Source of the DNA: Chloroflexota bacterium
GTDB taxonomy: Bacteria; Chloroflexota; Anaerolineae; Thermoflexales; Thermoflexaceae
Length of the DNA stretch: 8,423 nucleotides
NCBI GenBank assembly: GCA_030550075.1
Contig: JAUQQB010000106.1
Span: 1 to 8,423 of the forward strand
Direction: 5' to 3'
A program made the translations under genes and the position numbers. This document shows, one piece after another, positions 6,061 through 8,423 of the stretch (position 1 is its first letter; each line of letters opens with the position of its first letter). The notes below the pieces were generated by a model. It made no database searches, had not been told where the DNA came from, and worked only from the letters and a program-made list of their open reading frames with translations.

Positions 6061-8310
6061 TCTGGTCGATCCCCGGAATCCTCGGAGGGCCATGATTCCC
6101 AGCGAACAGAGAATGAAAAGGGTGATCCCACTGATAAGCGCTCCCACATAGAAGCTCCACGGTCGATAACGGAAAACCACCTCGCTCTCCCCAGCTGGCA
6201 ACGGCACAGCCATCAGGATGACATTCGCTCGCACCAGCGGAGCCGCCCGGCCGTTGACGGAAACCTCCCACCCCGGATACCAGGGATCCCGGGTGATCAG
6301 GAGCCCGGGCTGTTCCAGGCGGACCCGATAGCGGCTCTCCATAGCGGTCCGGGCGAGAAGCTGTATCTGATCAGTCAGGGGGAGCTGTTCACCGCCCGGC
6401 CATATCACCGGATCCATGGTGATCGCCTCTTCCAGTGGCCGGAAGGCCGGATCCCGAAGCGCAGTCAGGGCCTCCTCAAGCGTGGCGACCGGACGCACCT
6501 TCCGGACAACCCAGGCCCAGGGCAAGGGGGGATCCAGCCGGAAGACGCGGGTCTCCTCCTGGCCCTGGGGAATCCGATCCAGCAGCACGGCTGTCCGTCC
6601 CAGGGCGGACATATCGGGAAGATCTCGCCCCCAGGTCACCACATAACGGACCCCCAGCAGCCACCACTGGAGGGGTTCAGGGGTTACTTTCAAAAAACGA
6701 AAATAGGGCTCTGGCTGAATTGAGGTTGACCCATCGATGTCCTCCAGGCCGAACCAGCATCCGATGTGATCCGGCATGCGCCACTCATCATAGAAACGGA
6801 AGGGCCGCTCCGCTTCCACCAGCATCCGCTGAATGGCAGGGTGCTCCGGGTAGATGGGCGAGGGAGGCATCGCATCGAGCCAGCGGTTGAAAGCGGCAAG
6901 GTTGAGGGCGGTGAGAACAACCCCACCCAGGCTCAATCCCCGACGATCCCGCCATCCGGAGGTCCGCGCTGCCCACCACGCCCAGGCCCCCAGAGCCATC
7001 AATAAGCTCAACCCCACCTCTTGAGGGAGCCGACGGTGATCGCTGGGATCGATTCCCTGGCGGGCCAGGAAGGTGACGATGGGCAACGCCAGGCCCAAAC
7101 CCAGGGCGAGAAGGCCTGAGGCACGTCGCAGGCGGAACGCGACCCTTCGTCGGGAGCGGGGGATCCCCTGCATGAGCGCAGCCAACCCGTGGGCTGCCAG
7201 CGCGGCCAGGGCGAAAGATACCCACAGGGCATGTCGCTCCTGGCTACGGGTGGTGGGATAAAAAGGGAAAATCTGGAAAGCGATTTCATATAAAGGGAAG
7301 TTGGCGCCGAAGGAGAGCAACAGCCCCAGCAATCCGATTCCGACCCAGAGGCGTGCGGTGCGCCAGCGCAAGGTCGCACCCGCGATGGCAAGCGTTAAAG
7401 GCAGAAAACCCACATAAAGAGGATGCCAGTGGCTGACCAGACCAGGCTGGATCAGCTGGATCATGTCCTGAACGGGGAATCCGCTCCCGGACTCAGCGAA
7501 GGACAGGCGCGCACGAGTGGAGTGACGCGCAAATTCAAGAGCAGGCACGAATTGAATAGCAGTCACCCCAAAAGCGATCAGTCCCAACAGACCGAACCGT
7601 TTCACCCCCTCCACCCATGGAAGGCGGACCTGCCAGCTTCGCACGATATAGAAAATCGTTCCCAGCAACCAGACAAGGGCATAGATCTGAGGTTGGCCAG
7701 CCAGAATGGGAAGAATCCCTCCCAGAGCAGCCAGCGCGAAGGCGTGGGGACGCAGGCCTTTTGTTAATTGGTTCAGTCCCAGCAGGAACAGGGGAAGCCA
7801 GGTGGATCCCTCAACAATAGCCACTTGCAAGATGGGGTATCCCGTTAAATAGCCGCCGAATCCAAAGACAGTGGCGCCCAGCAGAGCCCCCCAATGGCTC
7901 CTTGTCTCCTGCCGCAAAAAGATGTAAGTCAATATGGCAGTGATCCACAGATGTAGGAGCGATTCCAGGTGAAAAAGATCCGGGAAGACATGAGGGCTGC
8001 CGATCAGAAGGGCGGGCAGGACCGTGAGCCATGTGCCTGGATAGAAAAAGGCAGATTGGGCATAGGCCTGGAAGGGAAATCCGCTGAACAGGCAGCGAAC
8101 CCACAACGGAAGTGTGCCTTGTTTCAGACCATGAAGAAGGATGTCCCGAAAGACGAAGTAATGATAAGTGAAATCCCCCGTCGCCAGCATCAGGCGATCA
8201 GAGAGGATCGGTGTGAAATACCGCCAGGTGAAGAGCCACCAGATCACTGTGAGCATAAGCAGTGCGACGCCGGTTGTGCGCCACTGAACACCGGGAACCT
8301 TTTTGATCAC
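6058..8310 (-). CDS. YfhO-family multispanning membrane protein, probable GT-C type glycosyltransferase
   Basis: A 750-residue integral membrane protein. The YfhO family is recognised by the G45-D46 pair in the first outside loop, followed by a G-x-L-P-L-W segment (residues 65-70) and a G-F-P-F...FFYP stretch (77-91). There are about a dozen hydrophobic helices between residues 12 and 475, an extracytoplasmic domain (about 476-715) with a W677-Y-P-G-W681 motif typical of the YfhO C-terminus, and a last helix (about 720-742) with a short basic tail. In Bacillus subtilis YfhO moves a sugar from an undecaprenyl-phosphate carrier onto lipoteichoic acid; the acceptor here is unknown, and D46 as catalytic acid is inference. 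The start is GTG at 8310: no ATG, GTG or TTG lies between it and the in-frame stop at 8368-8370, and AGGAG sits 8 nt upstream. It is the first visible gene of the operon; its stop lies 15 nt before the next start. Family call is firm, substrate is not. Confidence 0.93.
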   Translation of the reverse strand: MIKKVPGVQWRTTGVALLMLTVIWWLFTWRYFTPILSDRLMLATGDFTYHYFVFRDILLHGLKQGTLPLWVRCLFSGFPFQAYAQSAFFYPGTWLTVLPALLIGSPHVFPDLFHLESLLHLWITAILTYIFLRQETRSHWGALLGATVFGFGGYLTGYPILQVAIVEGSTWLPLFLLGLNQLTKGLRPHAFALAALGGILPILAGQPQIYALVWLLGTIFYIVRSWQVRLPWVEGVKRFGLLGLIAFGVTAIQFVPALEFARHSTRARLSFAESGSGFPVQDMIQLIQPGLVSHWHPLYVGFLPLTLAIAGATLRWRTARLWVGIGLLGLLLSFGANFPLYEIAFQIFPFYPTTRSQERHALWVSFALAALAAHGLAALMQGIPRSRRRVAFRLRRASGLLALGLGLALPIVTFLARQGIDPSDHRRLPQEVGLSLLMALGAWAWWAARTSGWRDRRGLSLGGVVLTALNLAAFNRWLDAMPPSPIYPEHPAIQRMLVEAERPFRFYDEWRMPDHIGCWFGLEDIDGSTSIQPEPYFRFLKVTPEPLQWWLLGVRYVVTWGRDLPDMSALGRTAVLLDRIPQGQEETRVFRLDPPLPWAWVVRKVRPVATLEEALTALRDPAFRPLEEAITMDPVIWPGGEQLPLTDQIQLLARTAMESRYRVRLEQPGLLITRDPWYPGWEVSVNGRAAPLVRANVILMAVPLPAGESEVVFRYRPWSFYVGALISGITLFILCSLGIMALRGFRGSTR

Positions 8311-8423
8311 GCCTCGATCTCCTCTTTCATCTTTGTTGAAAGGAAAAAGACCATCTGTTCTTGGTGATCAGGCCAGCATCTCAAACCTCAAACTCATTAG
8401 GAGTTACACGGTTGATCTCCTTG
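8311..8423 (-). other. Upstream leader of the operon; possible tail of a preceding gene
   Basis: This stretch has no complete gene. On the minus strand one frame is open from the right edge to a TGA at 8381-8383 (reading K-E-I-N-R-V-T-P-N-E-F-E-V), which could be the last 13 codons of an upstream gene, but so short a frame could be chance. Between 8311 and 8380 I see only the Shine-Dalgarno site of the YfhO-family gene. I find no convincing -35/-10 pair, hairpin terminator or riboswitch, so the operon promoter may lie further right. Confidence 0.35.
8319..8325 (-). promoter_or_regulatory. Shine-Dalgarno site of the YfhO-family gene
   Basis: AGAGGAG on the minus strand, 8 nt before the GTG at 8310. 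It settles the unusual GTG start, since no other start codon exists upstream in that frame before the stop at 8368-8370. Confidence 0.75.

Noticed and set aside
8307..8330. Seven-codon frame ATG...TGA overlapping the GTG start as GTGA, resembling a leader peptide
   Set aside because: Its purine-rich codons are simply the Shine-Dalgarno region of the YfhO-family gene; it has no ribosome binding site of its own and no attenuator-like hairpin or regulatory codon run.
8311..8423. Promoter with -35/-10 elements upstream of the operon
   Set aside because: TTGAGG-like hexamers exist but no acceptable -10 element lies 16-18 nt downstream; the call would not be supportable.

Overview
The window comes from a GC-rich bacterial chromosome (about 60% GC by rough count). 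All real coding capacity is on the minus strand, and four large genes, each about 740-750 codons, fill almost the whole window. Read from right to left (5'->3' on the minus strand) they are: a YfhO-family multispanning membrane glycosyltransferase (8310->6058), then three tandem GT-C / GT39-like (PMT_2, ArnT-like) membrane glycosyltransferases at 6042->3790, 3762->1543 and 1577->beyond the left edge. The third of these has no stop inside the window. It is open for 525 codons from position 1577 to the edge and aligns with its neighbour almost residue for residue at the start, so it is a genuine gene cut by the window.

The four genes look like one operon. The gaps are 15 nt (yfhO/GT-1), 27 nt or 6 nt depending on the start (GT-1/GT-2), and a 34-35 nt overlap (GT-2/GT-3). 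The Shine-Dalgarno sequence of GT-1 overlaps the stop codon of the YfhO gene. About 110 nt at the right edge (8311-8423) carry no convincing gene. They hold the ribosome binding site of the YfhO gene and possibly the last 13 codons of an upstream gene.

Each GT39-like protein has an N-terminal block of membrane helices with a DE motif in the first outside loop and an H/Q-P-P-L-Y motif after it, a soluble segment, and one or two C-terminal beta-rich domains with a [F]-x-H-L-x-D signature. YfhO and GT39 enzymes usually take sugars from polyprenyl-phosphate carriers on the outer face of the membrane. The operon is therefore best read as a cell-surface glycosylation module that transfers sugars to a polymer or protein not identified here. 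The mix of YfhO and GT39-like proteins with such C-terminal domains resembles what I recall from Chloroflexota (Anaerolineae / thermophilic relatives). That placement is inference from memory, not a search.

Notable points are the tandem triplication, a shared C-terminal tail motif (WNYxWxxxNR), a likely misplaced start in GT-2, a strong excess of GGATCC/GATC words, and a GC mosaic in which GT-2 is clearly less GC-rich than the two paralogues flanking it. I found no RNA genes, CRISPR, insertion sequences, or convincing promoters or terminators.
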